From JAXDLH01 sp034666705 (GTDB taxonomy: Bacteria; Chloroflexota; UBA6077; SHYK01): 44,608 nucleotides of DNA. Below, piece after piece: positions 9,500 through 18,053 of the stretch (positions are counted from its first letter, which is position 1; each line of letters starts with the position of its first letter). A program made the position numbers and the translations under genes. The stretch covers positions 1-44,608 of the forward strand of contig JAXDLH010000488.1 of NCBI GenBank assembly GCA_034666705.1. Direction: 5' to 3'. The notes beneath the pieces are model-generated. The model did no database searches. It was not told where the DNA came from and was given only the letters and a program-made list of their open reading frames with translations.

Positions 9500-9718
9500 A
9501 TGAACCCCGACGTCGAAGGGATTCTGAAAGGGCTTGGCAGCACCATCCTATGGACACTGGTGTCCGTGGCGATCGCCGCGGTCGTGATCGAGGTGATGAA
9601 CTGGCGTTATCACCTGATGGATGAGATCTTCAAGGACAACGACACTGGCGCTGCTATCCTGGCGGGGAGCTTTGTGCTCGGTATCTTCTACACCGTGGCG
9701 CAGATCGTCACCCACTGA
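9500..9718 (+). CDS. Small membrane protein, DUF350-like
   Basis: This is a 72-residue protein with two hydrophobic segments (about 13-33 and 49-70) joined by a short polar loop (NWRYHLMDEIFKDNDTG). The second segment, with NDTGAAILAGSFVLGIFYTVAQ, resembles one repeat of the DUF350 membrane family, whose function is not established. A purine-rich GAGAGGGA (9483-9490) precedes ATG. A TATGAT at 9446-9451 could be a -10 element but has no matching -35. It lies 17 bp before the sensor kinase gene and is probably in the same transcript. Confidence 0.7.
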   Translation: MNPDVEGILKGLGSTILWTLVSVAIAAVVIEVMNWRYHLMDEIFKDNDTGAAILAGSFVLGIFYTVAQIVTH

Positions 9719-9735
9719 GCCGCCCGGGAACGTAT

Positions 9736-11244
9736 ATGGCCCAGATTCAGCCATCCCATCTTACTCGCGCTGGCAATGGCCCGGACGGGCCAGCCATCGA
9801 CCTCGACCCCATGGCCAGCCAGCAGCTCGAAAGCGTGTTCGCGGCGCTGCCGGTCATCGCCGACGTGTGCCATGCCGATCTTCTCGTTTACATGACCGTC
9901 GAAGGAATCACGACGGTTGTGGCCCACGCCCGTCCCAACCCTGTCCCATCCCTCTATCCAGGCTCGCTGGTTGGGTCGGTGCTCCCGTACTCGTCGTCGA
10001 ACCCCGTGCACCGGGTGCTCGCGCAGCGTCGCGATCACGCCTCGTTGAGCGGTACGCTGGTGTGGGGTGCGCCCACAGTGCAGGATGTGTTCCCGATCAG
10101 CGTGCCAGATACCGGGATGGTCGCTGTGGTTGGCGTGCACACGAACCTGCTCGAGCATGAGCGGCTGCAGCGCCGTGACCCGTTGTATCGAGGCATGGTC
10201 GCGAAGGTGCGATCGCAGGGCTTCGCCGGCCAGCTCGTAGGCGCATCGTCGATCGGGCGTTTGACCGAGCACGACGGCGTGCTGATCGTCGATACCCAGG
10301 GAATCATCCTCTACACGAACTCAATCGCCGAGAACCAGTACCGGCGACTCGGCTACGTCGATACCATCGTCGGTGGCCAGATCTCGTTCCTCGAGACCAA
10401 CGAATACAGCTGCTTTCGCAGCATTGAGCGCAGCGTGTGTCTCGAACAACGGATCCAGGAGCTCGATCAAGTCTGGATCAAGCGCGCCGTGCCTCTCCTC
10501 CCATCGGCGCACGCACCACGCCACTTTCCCATCTGGCGCGGATCCGACCACGTGGATGACCCCGAAGGCGCGGTGCTTTTCATCCAGGACATCACCGATG
10601 AAGTGCGGCGCGAGCAGGAGCTCAAGATCAAGTCGGCCATGATCCAGGAGGTCCACCACCGCGTCAAGAATAACCTCCAGACGCTGGCGTTCCTGCTCCG
10701 TATGGAAGCGAAACGGGCGACCTCAGAAGATGCACAGAATGCGCTCCGGCAGACGATCGGCCGGGTGCTCAGTATCGCGGTGGTCCACGAGTTCCTCTCA
10801 CGCGGCGAAATGAGCGACATCAGCATTCGCGACGTCTGCAGCCGGATCATCAGCGAGACGTCGGGCGGGATGATCGACACTGGTACGCAGGTTGAGATCC
10901 GGGTGGACGGCGAGAATTTCAGCCTGCCCGCACAGCAGGCTACCTCGTGCGCGCTGGTCATGAATGAGGTGATTCTCAACGCGATCGAGCACGGCTTTGC
11001 CGCGCGGGCTTCCGGTTCGATTAACGTCCAATTCTCGGCTACCGATGCGAGTATGGTGATCGACATCTCCGACGATGGCGTCGGTCTTCCAGCCGGCTTC
11101 GATCTCGAGCGCAACTCGTCGCTTGGCCTGCAGATCGTGCGGACACTGGTCCAGGACGACCTGCACGGGCGATTCCAGCTCCTCAGCGGTGATGGCGTCA
11201 CCGCGCGGATCTCCTTCCCCAAAGAGCTCTGTCGCCCCGCCTAG
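9736..11244 (+). CDS. pdtaS: PdtaS-like sensor histidine kinase (HisKA_2)
   Basis: This soluble sensor kinase of 502 residues has an N-terminal PdtaS-type sensory domain (about 20-175), a PAS domain (about 190-300, with GVLIVDTQGIILYTN and VLFIQDITDE) and a HisKA_2 domain with EVHHRVKNNLQTL, in which His308 is the probable phospho-acceptor. The ATPase domain (about 385-495) has NEVILNAIEHGF and SDDGVGLP. This architecture and the ANTAR regulator just downstream match the mycobacterial PdtaS/PdtaR pair, in which the kinase controls an RNA-binding antiterminator. No membrane segments are present, so it should sense an internal signal. Confidence 0.92.
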   Translation: MAQIQPSHLTRAGNGPDGPAIDLDPMASQQLESVFAALPVIADVCHADLLVYMTVEGITTVVAHARPNPVPSLYPGSLVGSVLPYSSSNPVHRVLAQRRDHASLSGTLVWGAPTVQDVFPISVPDTGMVAVVGVHTNLLEHERLQRRDPLYRGMVAKVRSQGFAGQLVGASSIGRLTEHDGVLIVDTQGIILYTNSIAENQYRRLGYVDTIVGGQISFLETNEYSCFRSIERSVCLEQRIQELDQVWIKRAVPLLPSAHAPRHFPIWRGSDHVDDPEGAVLFIQDITDEVRREQELKIKSAMIQEVHHRVKNNLQTLAFLLRMEAKRATSEDAQNALRQTIGRVLSIAVVHEFLSRGEMSDISIRDVCSRIISETSGGMIDTGTQVEIRVDGENFSLPAQQATSCALVMNEVILNAIEHGFAARASGSINVQFSATDASMVIDISDDGVGLPAGFDLERNSSLGLQIVRTLVQDDLHGRFQLLSGDGVTARISFPKELCRPA

Positions 11245-11346
11245 GATCGCATGCGAGCCCAGCGGGCGGGGGCCGCATGCCCGTTGACTCTTTGCGCACG
11301 CGACGCTGTTCTCCCGGGTTCTCCGCAGCGTATCGCGTGGCCTGCC

Positions 11347-11355
11347 TGCTACACT
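11347..11355 (+). promoter_or_regulatory. Possible extended -10 promoter before pdtaR
   Basis: TG (11347-11348), one base, then TACACT (11350-11355) fits an extended -10 element, and no convincing -35 is present. It would give pdtaR its own transcript with a leader of about 30 nt. Confidence 0.35.
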
Positions 11356-11392
11356 CTGTAATACGAAACGTAAGATTCATCGAAAGGAACGG

Positions 11393-11974
11393 GTGGGCAT
11401 GGCGGCAGCCCGGATTCTTATCGCTGAGGACGAGGCAATCCCGCGGATGGGCCTCCGGGAGCTCCTGCAGGATCAGGGGTACGAGGTCGTAGGGGAAGCC
11501 GCGGACGGCCACACGGCAGTGGAGCTCGCCCGAAAGCTTCGTCCGGATCTGGTCGTTATGGACGTCAGAATGCCCGAGATGGATGGCATCACTGCCTCGC
11601 GAATCCTTAGCGAAGAGCGGCTAGCCCCGGTCGTGCTGATCACTGCCTATCCCGACCATGAGGTAGTGGCGCGGGCCAAGGAGGCTGGCGTCTTCTCCTG
11701 GGTACACAAGCCATTCACCGAGAACCAGCTCGTGCCCCAGATTGAGATTGCGCTCGCCCGCTTCGCAGAGTTTCGGGCCTTGATTTTAGAAGCCGGCAAT
11801 GCGCGGGCCGCCCTGGAGACACGACGCATCGTGGAGCGGGCGAAGACGCTGCTCATGAGCGTCCATGGCCTGAGCGAGGCCGATGCCTATCGCCGCATTC
11901 AGCGCATCAGTATGAATAACCGCCGCAGCATGCGCGAGGTTGCGGACGCGATTCTGCTCACCGAGGGCGGTTAG
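11393..11974 (+). CDS. pdtaR: PdtaR-like response regulator with ANTAR RNA-binding domain
   Basis: The N-terminal receiver domain has IAEDEAIPRMGL, the phospho-acceptor Asp in VVMDVRMPEMDG (residue 57 from the GTG start, 55 from the ATG) and HKPF. The C-terminal ANTAR domain (about 135-190) has LETRRIVERAKTLLM, then SEADAYRRIQRISMNNRRSMREVADAI. ANTAR domains bind twin hexaloop hairpins in nascent RNA and prevent termination. Similarity to mycobacterial PdtaR runs along the full length. GTG 11393 and ATG 11399 are both possible starts; AAGGA at 11384-11388 is 4 nt from the first and 10 nt from the second. The gene lies 148 bp after its kinase. Confidence 0.93.
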   Translation: MGMAAARILIAEDEAIPRMGLRELLQDQGYEVVGEAADGHTAVELARKLRPDLVVMDVRMPEMDGITASRILSEERLAPVVLITAYPDHEVVARAKEAGVFSWVHKPFTENQLVPQIEIALARFAEFRALILEAGNARAALETRRIVERAKTLLMSVHGLSEADAYRRIQRISMNNRRSMREVADAILLTEGG

Positions 11975-11978
11975 CGCG

Positions 11979-12140
11979 CTAGCCCTGGGGTACGGGGACG
12001 TGTACCCCGAGCAGGGTGGCAAGAAACGCCAGCAGGGTGAGCACCAGCACGAGAAGTGCGCCGGCGAACGCAAACGCCAGCGCGATGCCGCAGCCGAGTT
12101 TAAAGCCGTCGCCGACCGTCAGGTTCACGTCTGCGCGCAC
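11979..12140 (-). CDS. Small single-pass membrane protein (53 residues)
   Basis: On the minus strand a GTG at 12138-12140 opens a 53-codon frame ending at TAG 11979-11981. It begins VRADVNLTVGDGFKLGCG and continues as about 27 strongly hydrophobic residues (IALAFAFAGALL, then VLVLTLLAFLATLLG), ending VHVPVPQG. The GDGFKLGCG lead into a membrane helix reads like a real small protein rather than a chance frame, although I cannot name the family. An inner GTG at 12128 is an alternative start, and GGAAC precedes the outer GTG. Its stop lies 4 bp from the convergent pdtaR stop. GGGGTAC and GTACCCC near the end could form a shared hairpin. Confidence 0.5.
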   Translation of the reverse strand: MRADVNLTVGDGFKLGCGIALAFAFAGALLVLVLTLLAFLATLLGVHVPVPQG

Positions 12141-12336
12141 CGTTCCAGGCCGGTCTGGGACCCGACCATTCTCGATTGGGCTCGCCGGATCGCCACGCCT
12201 GGCGAGGTGAGGGGCGGGCTATTCTACGGGTGACTCGTGCCGTGGAGCAACGGCGAGCCGCAGGGCCCACCCTTCGAGCACTCCTCAGATTGAAGTACCG
12301 ACTACGCATTCCTGAACATAGGCCGCACTGGGCGGC

Positions 12337-13668
12337 ATGGAGCTGCGCTTGCACGGTCCCAGCGCTGACCCAGAGCAACGCCCAGTGCCGACGACTCCAG
12401 CCATCGCCCCGGATCAACCAACTGGTCTGCTTGGGACCATCACGCGGTTTCGGACGTTCGAGGCGCTCCGCTACCGCGAATTCCGCTTGCTCTGGATGGG
12501 GCAGTTCGGCAGTGCCATGGGCATGTGGATGGACCAGGTCACACGCGGTTGGCTCATCTACGAGTTGACGGGCTCGGCCCTGCAGCTCGGCCTCATCAGC
12601 GCGATTCGCTTCTTCCCGCTGCTGTTTCTTTCGCCACTGGCGGGGACAATGGCCGACCGCTATGGACGCAAGACGCAGCTCATTCTCGATCAGATGTCGA
12701 ATGCAGCCATCAATTTTCTGCTCGGCGTGCTCGTCATCAGCGGACACGTGCAGCCCTGGCACGTCTACGCGACTGGCTTTGTCGCCGCCATTCTCGGGGT
12801 CTTTCAGCAGCCGGCGCGGCAAGCTATGGTGCCCGAGGCGGTTGACCGTGCGCATCTGACAAATGCCATTGGCTTGAACTCGATGGTCTTCAATGCCAGC
12901 CGGAGCATCGGTCCGGCTGTCTCCGGGGCGATCATCTTCTTCGTCGGCACCGGCGGGTCGTATATCGTCCAGGGATTCATTTATCTCTTCGCGTCGCAGT
13001 GGACCTGGCAGCTACGATTGCCGAATCGTCCCCCATCGCGAGCGACCGGCGTGAACGCTCGCTCGACCTCGCTGCTTGCGAGCGCCATCCAGGGCTGGCG
13101 GTATATCCTGCACGACCCGATCATTCGCTCGGGGATGATCGTGGCGATGATCCCGGCCTTCATGGGTATGCCATTCACGGCGCTGCTGCCCGTGTTCGCG
13201 CGCGACGTACTCGCCGTAGGATCGCAGGGCCAGGGCTTGCTCCTCACCTTCATGGGGATTGGAGCGCTGAGCAGCGCCATCCTCATCGCTACGGTAGGGG
13301 ATCGACTCCCGAAGGGCAAGCTGATGACCGCGGGCATGACGCTCTACGGTGCGGCGATGATCGTGTTCTCACACTCATTCTGGTTCCCGCTGTCGCTCTC
13401 AATGATGTTCATAACCGGCCTGTGCAACGTGACGTCGAACGCGCTCGTCCAGACCGTCGTCCAGGCGCACTCGCCGCCCGAGTTGCGAGGCCGGATCATG
13501 GGCGTCTTCCAGCAGAACCAATTGCTCATTAACCTTGGCGCACTGCTCGCCGGTTCGTTCGCCACCTGGTGGGGCGCGCAGGTGGCGGTAGAGATCATGG
13601 GGATCGGCCTGGTCACGACGTCCATTGCGGCATTCTTCGCGTTCCCAACGATTCGCACGCTCCGCTGA
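12337..13668 (+). CDS. MFS transporter (EntS/MFS_3-like exporter)
   Basis: This major facilitator protein of 443 residues has about 12 hydrophobic segments from residue 55 on. The signature loop between helices 2 and 3 is LAGTMADRYGRK, and LRGRIMGVFQQNQ in the second half is the corresponding cytoplasmic loop. Sequence features such as RYREFRLLWMGQFGSAMGMWM and VFQQPARQAMVPE match the MFS_3 (EntS-like) efflux group. The substrate is not predictable. The first about 40 residues are polar and Pro-rich. ATG 12337 has no clear Shine-Dalgarno sequence, so translation may start later. It stands alone between convergent neighbours. Confidence 0.88.
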   Translation: MELRLHGPSADPEQRPVPTTPAIAPDQPTGLLGTITRFRTFEALRYREFRLLWMGQFGSAMGMWMDQVTRGWLIYELTGSALQLGLISAIRFFPLLFLSPLAGTMADRYGRKTQLILDQMSNAAINFLLGVLVISGHVQPWHVYATGFVAAILGVFQQPARQAMVPEAVDRAHLTNAIGLNSMVFNASRSIGPAVSGAIIFFVGTGGSYIVQGFIYLFASQWTWQLRLPNRPPSRATGVNARSTSLLASAIQGWRYILHDPIIRSGMIVAMIPAFMGMPFTALLPVFARDVLAVGSQGQGLLLTFMGIGALSSAILIATVGDRLPKGKLMTAGMTLYGAAMIVFSHSFWFPLSLSMMFITGLCNVTSNALVQTVVQAHSPPELRGRIMGVFQQNQLLINLGALLAGSFATWWGAQVAVEIMGIGLVTTSIAAFFAFPTIRTLR

Positions 13669-13677
13669 GAAGTGCTC

Positions 13678-14289
13678 CTACCCGTTGCTCCGCCGGCGCG
13701 GACTGCGGCGATGCGACACCCAGTCGCTCGTGGCGACGAAATACCGTAGTGGCAGCTCGGCCCACTCGCCGGCGTAGCCCACGCCAATGCGCGGTGAGGT
13801 TGCGACTTCGGCCTCCGTGACCGGTGCGCCTGCGGTGATACGCAAGGGACTCGCGGTGAGGTCGGCGCGGTTCAAGGTACCGTCGATGCCGAGGGCACGG
13901 CAGAGCTTGCCGGGGCCGTCGGTCGGTTGCTCGATCCCTTCGAGCGGCTCGGCCGCCCGAAGCAGCACCGCGGTCGCCACCCCCACTGCCTCCGTAACGG
14001 CGTTCAGACACCAGTACATGCCATAAATTCGGTAGACGTACGCATGCCCAGCCTCCTCGTACATCGGCGCCGTACGTGGCGTACGGCCGTGCCAGGAGTG
14101 CGCTGCACGATCGGTCTCGCCGAGGTAGGCTTCTACCTCGACCAGTCGCGCGATCCGCCGCGGCTGACCGGGTGGGTCGAAGACAAGGTACCGGCCAAGC
14201 AGGTCACGGGCAACCTCGGTCGTCGGACGCTCGTAGAAGGCGCGCGGCAGTGGGGTGAGCGCTGCAGATTCGACGGCGCCGCTGTTCAT
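13678..14289 (-). CDS. 3-methyladenine DNA glycosylase (AAG/MPG family)
   Basis: This base-excision repair enzyme of 203 residues removes alkylated purines. It has the AAG hallmark LVEVEAYLGETDRAAHS, in which Glu53 corresponds to the catalytic Glu and Tyr55 to the stacking Tyr of human AAG. GHAYVYRIYGMYWCLN, LLRAAEPLEG and GPGKLCRALGID follow, all family motifs. ATG at 14287-14289 gives MNSGAVESAALTPLPRAFYER, the expected beginning; an upstream in-frame extension lies inside the carbonic anhydrase gene and is rejected. It starts 7 bp after that gene's stop, so it is the last gene of a kinase-anhydrase-glycosylase operon. Confidence 0.93.
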   Translation of the reverse strand: MNSGAVESAALTPLPRAFYERPTTEVARDLLGRYLVFDPPGQPRRIARLVEVEAYLGETDRAAHSWHGRTPRTAPMYEEAGHAYVYRIYGMYWCLNAVTEAVGVATAVLLRAAEPLEGIEQPTDGPGKLCRALGIDGTLNRADLTASPLRITAGAPVTEAEVATSPRIGVGYAGEWAELPLRYFVATSDWVSHRRSPRRRSNG

Positions 14290-14296
14290 GCGGTAC

Positions 14297-14818
14297 TCAG
14301 TCCAGTGGGTCCCCGGAGCGGAAGTGGCGCGCCAGCTCAACGTAGTGAGAGGCGCTGTGCACGATCCGCTCAAACTCCTGGTCGGTGATCTCGCGCACGA
14401 TCCGACCGGGGCTGCCAAGCACCAGGGACCGCGGCGGGATCTCTTTCCCCTCGGTCACCAGCGCGTTGGCGCCGATGATACTTCCGGATCCGATTCGGCA
14501 GCCCGACAGCAGCACCGCATTCATGCCGATGAGGACCTGTCGCTCGATTGTGCAACCGTGGAATGTGACGCCATGCCCGATCGTGACGTCGTCGCCGACG
14601 ACCGTGGGCATCTCGTCCTCCACGTGCACCGTACAGTTGTCCTGAATGTTGGACCGGGCGCCGAGGATGATCTCGTTGATGTCCGCGCGCATCACAGCGT
14701 TGAACCACACGCTCGACTGCTCGTGGAGGGTGACCTGGCCGATTACCTGCGCGCCTGCGGCGATGAATACGTCGGGTCCGATCCGGGGCACGAAGCCGCG
14801 GTAAGCATGGAGGGGCAT
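14297..14818 (-). CDS. Gamma-class carbonic anhydrase-like hexapeptide protein
   Basis: This protein of 173 residues has a left-handed beta-helix of hexapeptide repeats and the zinc ligands of gamma-carbonic anhydrases: His65 (CTVHVED), His82 and His87 (IGHGVTFHGC). Arg44 and Asp46 (VMRADINEI) are also in their usual places. It is like YrdA/PaaY/CaiE, and it may be a carbonic anhydrase or a PaaY-like thioesterase, since the sequence alone does not decide. TTTTAGGAG lies 9 nt before the ATG. The gene starts 12 bp after the kinase stop, indicating co-transcription. Confidence 0.92.
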   Translation of the reverse strand: MPLHAYRGFVPRIGPDVFIAAGAQVIGQVTLHEQSSVWFNAVMRADINEIILGARSNIQDNCTVHVEDEMPTVVGDDVTIGHGVTFHGCTIERQVLIGMNAVLLSGCRIGSGSIIGANALVTEGKEIPPRSLVLGSPGRIVREITDQEFERIVHSASHYVELARHFRSGDPLD

Positions 14819-14830
14819 CGATGCTGACTC

Positions 14831-15871
14831 CTAAAAATAGTAGCGAGAGACGGCTGCCCAAAGCGGGATGAGCCCCGCCACGAGTACCACGGCGAGGAGG
14901 GTCAGTGCCATGAGCGGCCACTGTGAGCTCGGCGCCTCGTCGAATGCGAGCGGATTGAACGGCGCCGCCACGGTCCGTCGCTCGACCACGGAGCGCGATT
15001 GCGATGTCGTTGTCGGTGCGGGCCGAGGTACCTGGCTCGTGGGCTGATCGAATACGTCGTCGTACGTCAATAGCTCGCGCGCCAGGTCGCCCGCGGTGGG
15101 TGGACGGCGCTGCGGGTCCTTCTCCATGGCGTGGAGCACAGCCCGCTCGAGCGTTGGCGGGATAGATGGGTTGTGGCGTGACGGCGGCAAGGGCTCCGCC
15201 GATACATGCTTCGTGGCGATCTCGACGGGGGTTGCGCCGTCGAATGGGAGATGGCCGGTGAGCATCTCGTAGATCACCACGCCGAGAGAGTAGATGTCCG
15301 TGGCTGGCGTTGGCGGCTCACCTCGCGCTTGCTCAGGGGCCACATAGTGCACCGTACCTAGCACTGAGCCATCATCTGTCAGGAGATCGTCGCCCTGCGA
15401 CACCGCAATGCCGAAGTCCACGAGCTTCGCGCCCCCGTCCGGCATGATGAGGATGTTCTGCGGCTTGACGTCGCGGTGCACGATGCCACGCCCGTGCGCG
15501 TAGTCGAGCGCCTTGGCGATCTGGACCCCGACGTCCACCGCCTGTTGGGTCCGCAGCGCTCCACGCCGCAGCACCTCTTTGACCGAGGTGCCCTCCACGT
15601 ACTGCATGATGATGTAATAGCGCCCATCGTCCTGCCCGAAGTCGTATACGTCGACGATGCTCGGGTGGCTGAGCGCGGCGATGCTGCGCGCCTCGCGCTC
15701 GAAGCGCACGACGGCGGCCTGGGTGCGAGCTTGCTGCGGATGGAGGACCTTGATGGCCACGCGGCGACCGAGCGACGTGTCCTCGCCTTCGTACACCGCA
15801 GCCATGCCGCCAGTGCCGATAAGCGGGCCGAGTCGGTAGCGCCCGCCGAGGAGTTGCTGCTGCTGCGCCAG
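14831..15871 (-). CDS. Ser/Thr protein kinase with C-terminal membrane anchor, probable CTG start
   Basis: This Hanks-type kinase has 346 residues from the CTG at 15869-15871. From there the frame reads the glycine-rich loop (GGRYRLGPLIGTGGMAAVYEG), the Lys of VAIKVLHP, the catalytic loop IVHRDVKPQNI, DFG in LVDFGIA, APEQARGE and DIYSLGVVIYEML. A Pro/Thr/Ser-rich linker (about 265-315) leads to one membrane helix near the C terminus (LMALTLLAVVLVAGLIPLW) with no large outside domain. No ATG, GTG or TTG exists in frame between the upstream stop and the glycine loop. The first ATG (15805) would cut the loop, while AGGAGG at 15879-15884 sits 7 nt before CTG. It heads the operon with the anhydrase and glycosylase. 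Confidence 0.9.
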   Translation of the reverse strand: MAQQQQLLGGRYRLGPLIGTGGMAAVYEGEDTSLGRRVAIKVLHPQQARTQAAVVRFEREARSIAALSHPSIVDVYDFGQDDGRYYIIMQYVEGTSVKEVLRRGALRTQQAVDVGVQIAKALDYAHGRGIVHRDVKPQNILIMPDGGAKLVDFGIAVSQGDDLLTDDGSVLGTVHYVAPEQARGEPPTPATDIYSLGVVIYEMLTGHLPFDGATPVEIATKHVSAEPLPPSRHNPSIPPTLERAVLHAMEKDPQRRPPTAGDLARELLTYDDVFDQPTSQVPRPAPTTTSQSRSVVERRTVAAPFNPLAFDEAPSSQWPLMALTLLAVVLVAGLIPLWAAVSRYYF

Positions 15872-15878
15872 GTGGGAG

Positions 15879-15884
15879 CCTCCT
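15879..15884 (-). promoter_or_regulatory. Ribosome binding site deciding the CTG start of the kinase
   Basis: Read on the minus strand this is a perfect AGGAGG, 7 nt before the CTG at 15869-15871. No conventional start codon lies in frame at a useful distance. Confidence 0.75.
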
Positions 15885-15955
15885 GAAGGAATGACCGCGA
15901 GCAGGATCCTATCGGCATTCTAACGCGCCCTGTCTCTGGAACGCGGACGATCGCG

Positions 15956-17935
15956 CTAATTGTCCACCGGGAGGCGAAAGCGGGAGGGGACGACTGCAAT
16001 CCGGCGACCAACGGCGCTCGGTCCGCGCGGCTGCTCGGCATCGGCGCGCGCAAGCGCCACGATCTCGCGATTGAGTGCGCTGATCCACGCCTTCATCTCA
16101 TTCGCCGCCTCTGCCTCAGCGTGTGCTAGCTCCGCGGCCAACTCGCGCTGTTGGAGCAGCAATCGCGATCGACGCAGTTGGCGGGCGATGGAACTGATCG
16201 CAGTCGTGAGCTGCGCGTCGGAGAGCGAATCCAGCGCAGCCAGCATCTCCCGGACGCGGCCAATCGGCCCTTCCGACCACGGCTCTTCAGCCAGCTCCAG
16301 CAGATCCGGCCGCCAGTCGCTGCGCGCCGTCGAGTTCTGCAGCTCCGCAATGCGGAGGGCGAGCGCGCGGCTGGTCGGGTCGGTAAAGTCGCTCGGGTCC
16401 AGCTCCATGCGCGGCAGCCCGCGCTGCGCCGCAGCCACGGCGAGCGCGATCGCGTAGTCCTGCTCACTGGGGCGCGATGGCTCTGGTGGTCGGGGTATCG
16501 GAGCGTACTCCCTGGGAGCTGACTTTTGCGCCTCGATGCGGGCGACCGCGACAGGCGCCTGACCCGCTCGCTTGCGCGCCGCCTCACGCTGCTCTCGCAC
16601 GGTGCGTAGCTCCTGGCGGAGTGGCGTGGAATCGGGCAACCCAAGGTGCTCGGCTGCGAGCTCAACATAATGAGCCTGCTCGATAGGATCGGGGATGTCG
16701 AGCAGCAGCTCGGCCAGCTTTTTCCCGGCGTCGCTCTTGCCGCGTGCCGTGCTCAGGTCGTGCTGGGAGGCAAGCTGGCGAAGGGCGTGGTCGATCACCG
16801 GACTGGCGTTCGCGATCGTGCTGCGCCACCGTTCCGGATCCTGCAGGATCAGCTCGTCGGGGTCTTTCCCGTCCGGGAGCACGGCGATCGTGATCGTTGC
16901 GCGCAAGGTGCTGGCGGCGCGCGGCCGGCCCCGAGCGTCGAGCGTCGGAACCGACGCCGAGAGGGCGGCGCGGGCGACTTCGACGCTGCGGTCCATTGCG
17001 TGCTGCCCGGCCGCGTCAGGATCGAGGGCCATCGTGATCTCCGGTGCGAGTCGGGCGAGCTGGCGGAGGTGCCGCTCGGTGATCGCCGTGCCCAGGGTCG
17101 CGACGACGTTCTTGAAGCCGGCCTGGTGCGCGATCACCACGTCCACATACCCCTCGACGACCACGGCGCGCTGCTCCTTCTTGATTGCCCCGCCGCCGTG
17201 AAAGAGCCCAAAGAGCGTACTGCCCTTATCGAAGAGGTCGGTCTGCGGTCCGTTCAGATACTTGGGCGTCGCGTCGGACATCAGCCCACGGGCGCCGAAG
17301 CTCACGATGCGGCCCTCCGCGTCGCGGATCGGAAACATCAGGCGGCCATGGAAGCGGTCCCGCAAGGGCCCATTCTCTGGCTCGTACAGCAAGCCCGCGG
17401 CGAGCAGTTCATCGCTCGTATACCCCTGGCTCTTGAGCTGCCGCTGCATCGCATCGTGCGAATCAGGCGCGAGGCCAAGGAGGAACTCCTGAAGGGTGGT
17501 GTCGATGATCCCCCGCGTGGCGACGTACTGGCGCGCTGTGGGCGAGCTCAGGAGCAGGCTGTGGTAGTAGACCGCGGCGGCCTCATTCGCCGCGTAGAGG
17601 CGTTGGTGGACCTCTTTCTGCTCATCGGACTCGCGCGTGCGCGGCGTGAGCACGATGCCGATGCGGTCGGCCAAACGGCGCAGTGCCTCGGCGAACGTGA
17701 GGTTCTCCACCTTCATCAAAAAAGTGAATACGTCGCCGCCTTCGCCGCAGCCGAAGCAGTGCCAGCGACCGGTATCCGGGAAGACGACAAACGATGGCGT
17801 CTTCTCGGAATGGAAGGGACAGAGCGCCTTGAAGGTACGTCCGGCTTTTTTTAGCTGGACGTACTGCTGAAGCAGATCGACGATGTCGACCCCGGCGCGA
17901 ATCTGCTCGACGGGCGAATCTTGCATAGCATGCAC
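15956..17935 (-). CDS. dnaG: DNA primase
   Basis: This is the replicative primase, with 659 residues. The N-terminal zinc-binding domain has Cys39, His42, Cys60 and Cys63 (CPFHSEKTPS, then WHCFGCGEGGD). The core follows (about 120-250, with RDRFHGRLMFPI and YLNGPQTDLFDKG), then the Toprim domain with VVVEGYVDVVIAHQAG and MALDPDAAGQHA. The C-terminal helicase-binding region is less conserved. GTG 17935 gives MHAMQDSPVEQIRAG; ATG 17926 (MQDSPVEQ) is equally likely, since neither has a clear Shine-Dalgarno sequence. A terminator separates it from ppdK upstream, so it must have its own promoter, which I could not identify. Confidence 0.95.
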   Translation of the reverse strand: MHAMQDSPVEQIRAGVDIVDLLQQYVQLKKAGRTFKALCPFHSEKTPSFVVFPDTGRWHCFGCGEGGDVFTFLMKVENLTFAEALRRLADRIGIVLTPRTRESDEQKEVHQRLYAANEAAAVYYHSLLLSSPTARQYVATRGIIDTTLQEFLLGLAPDSHDAMQRQLKSQGYTSDELLAAGLLYEPENGPLRDRFHGRLMFPIRDAEGRIVSFGARGLMSDATPKYLNGPQTDLFDKGSTLFGLFHGGGAIKKEQRAVVVEGYVDVVIAHQAGFKNVVATLGTAITERHLRQLARLAPEITMALDPDAAGQHAMDRSVEVARAALSASVPTLDARGRPRAASTLRATITIAVLPDGKDPDELILQDPERWRSTIANASPVIDHALRQLASQHDLSTARGKSDAGKKLAELLLDIPDPIEQAHYVELAAEHLGLPDSTPLRQELRTVREQREAARKRAGQAPVAVARIEAQKSAPREYAPIPRPPEPSRPSEQDYAIALAVAAAQRGLPRMELDPSDFTDPTSRALALRIAELQNSTARSDWRPDLLELAEEPWSEGPIGRVREMLAALDSLSDAQLTTAISSIARQLRRSRLLLQQRELAAELAHAEAEAANEMKAWISALNREIVALARADAEQPRGPSAVGRRIAVVPSRFRLPVDN

Positions 17936-17996
17936 ATTGTGCAGGCTGGGACCGTGTCATGCGGGCACGTGACCAGGATTTTGTGATGGGAACGCA

Positions 17997-18029
17997 GGGA
18001 GGCGCCCCCGGTTACCGGGGGCGCCTCCC
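17997..18029 (-). terminator. Terminator hairpin after ppdK
   Basis: A perfect 15-bp stem, GGGAGGCGCCCCCGG (17997-18011) and its complement (18015-18029), has a 3-nt loop. It lies 24 bp after the ppdK stop on the minus strand. The tract that follows (TGCGTTCCC) is only weakly U-rich. Confidence 0.8.
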
Positions 18030-18053
18030 TGTGCGGATCAGCCGCGTCGTCAT

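Noticed and set aside
16646..17854. Long plus-strand frame opposite dnaG (402 codons)
   Set aside because: It is antisense to a clear DNA primase; long antisense frames are common in high-GC coding sequence and it has no family features.
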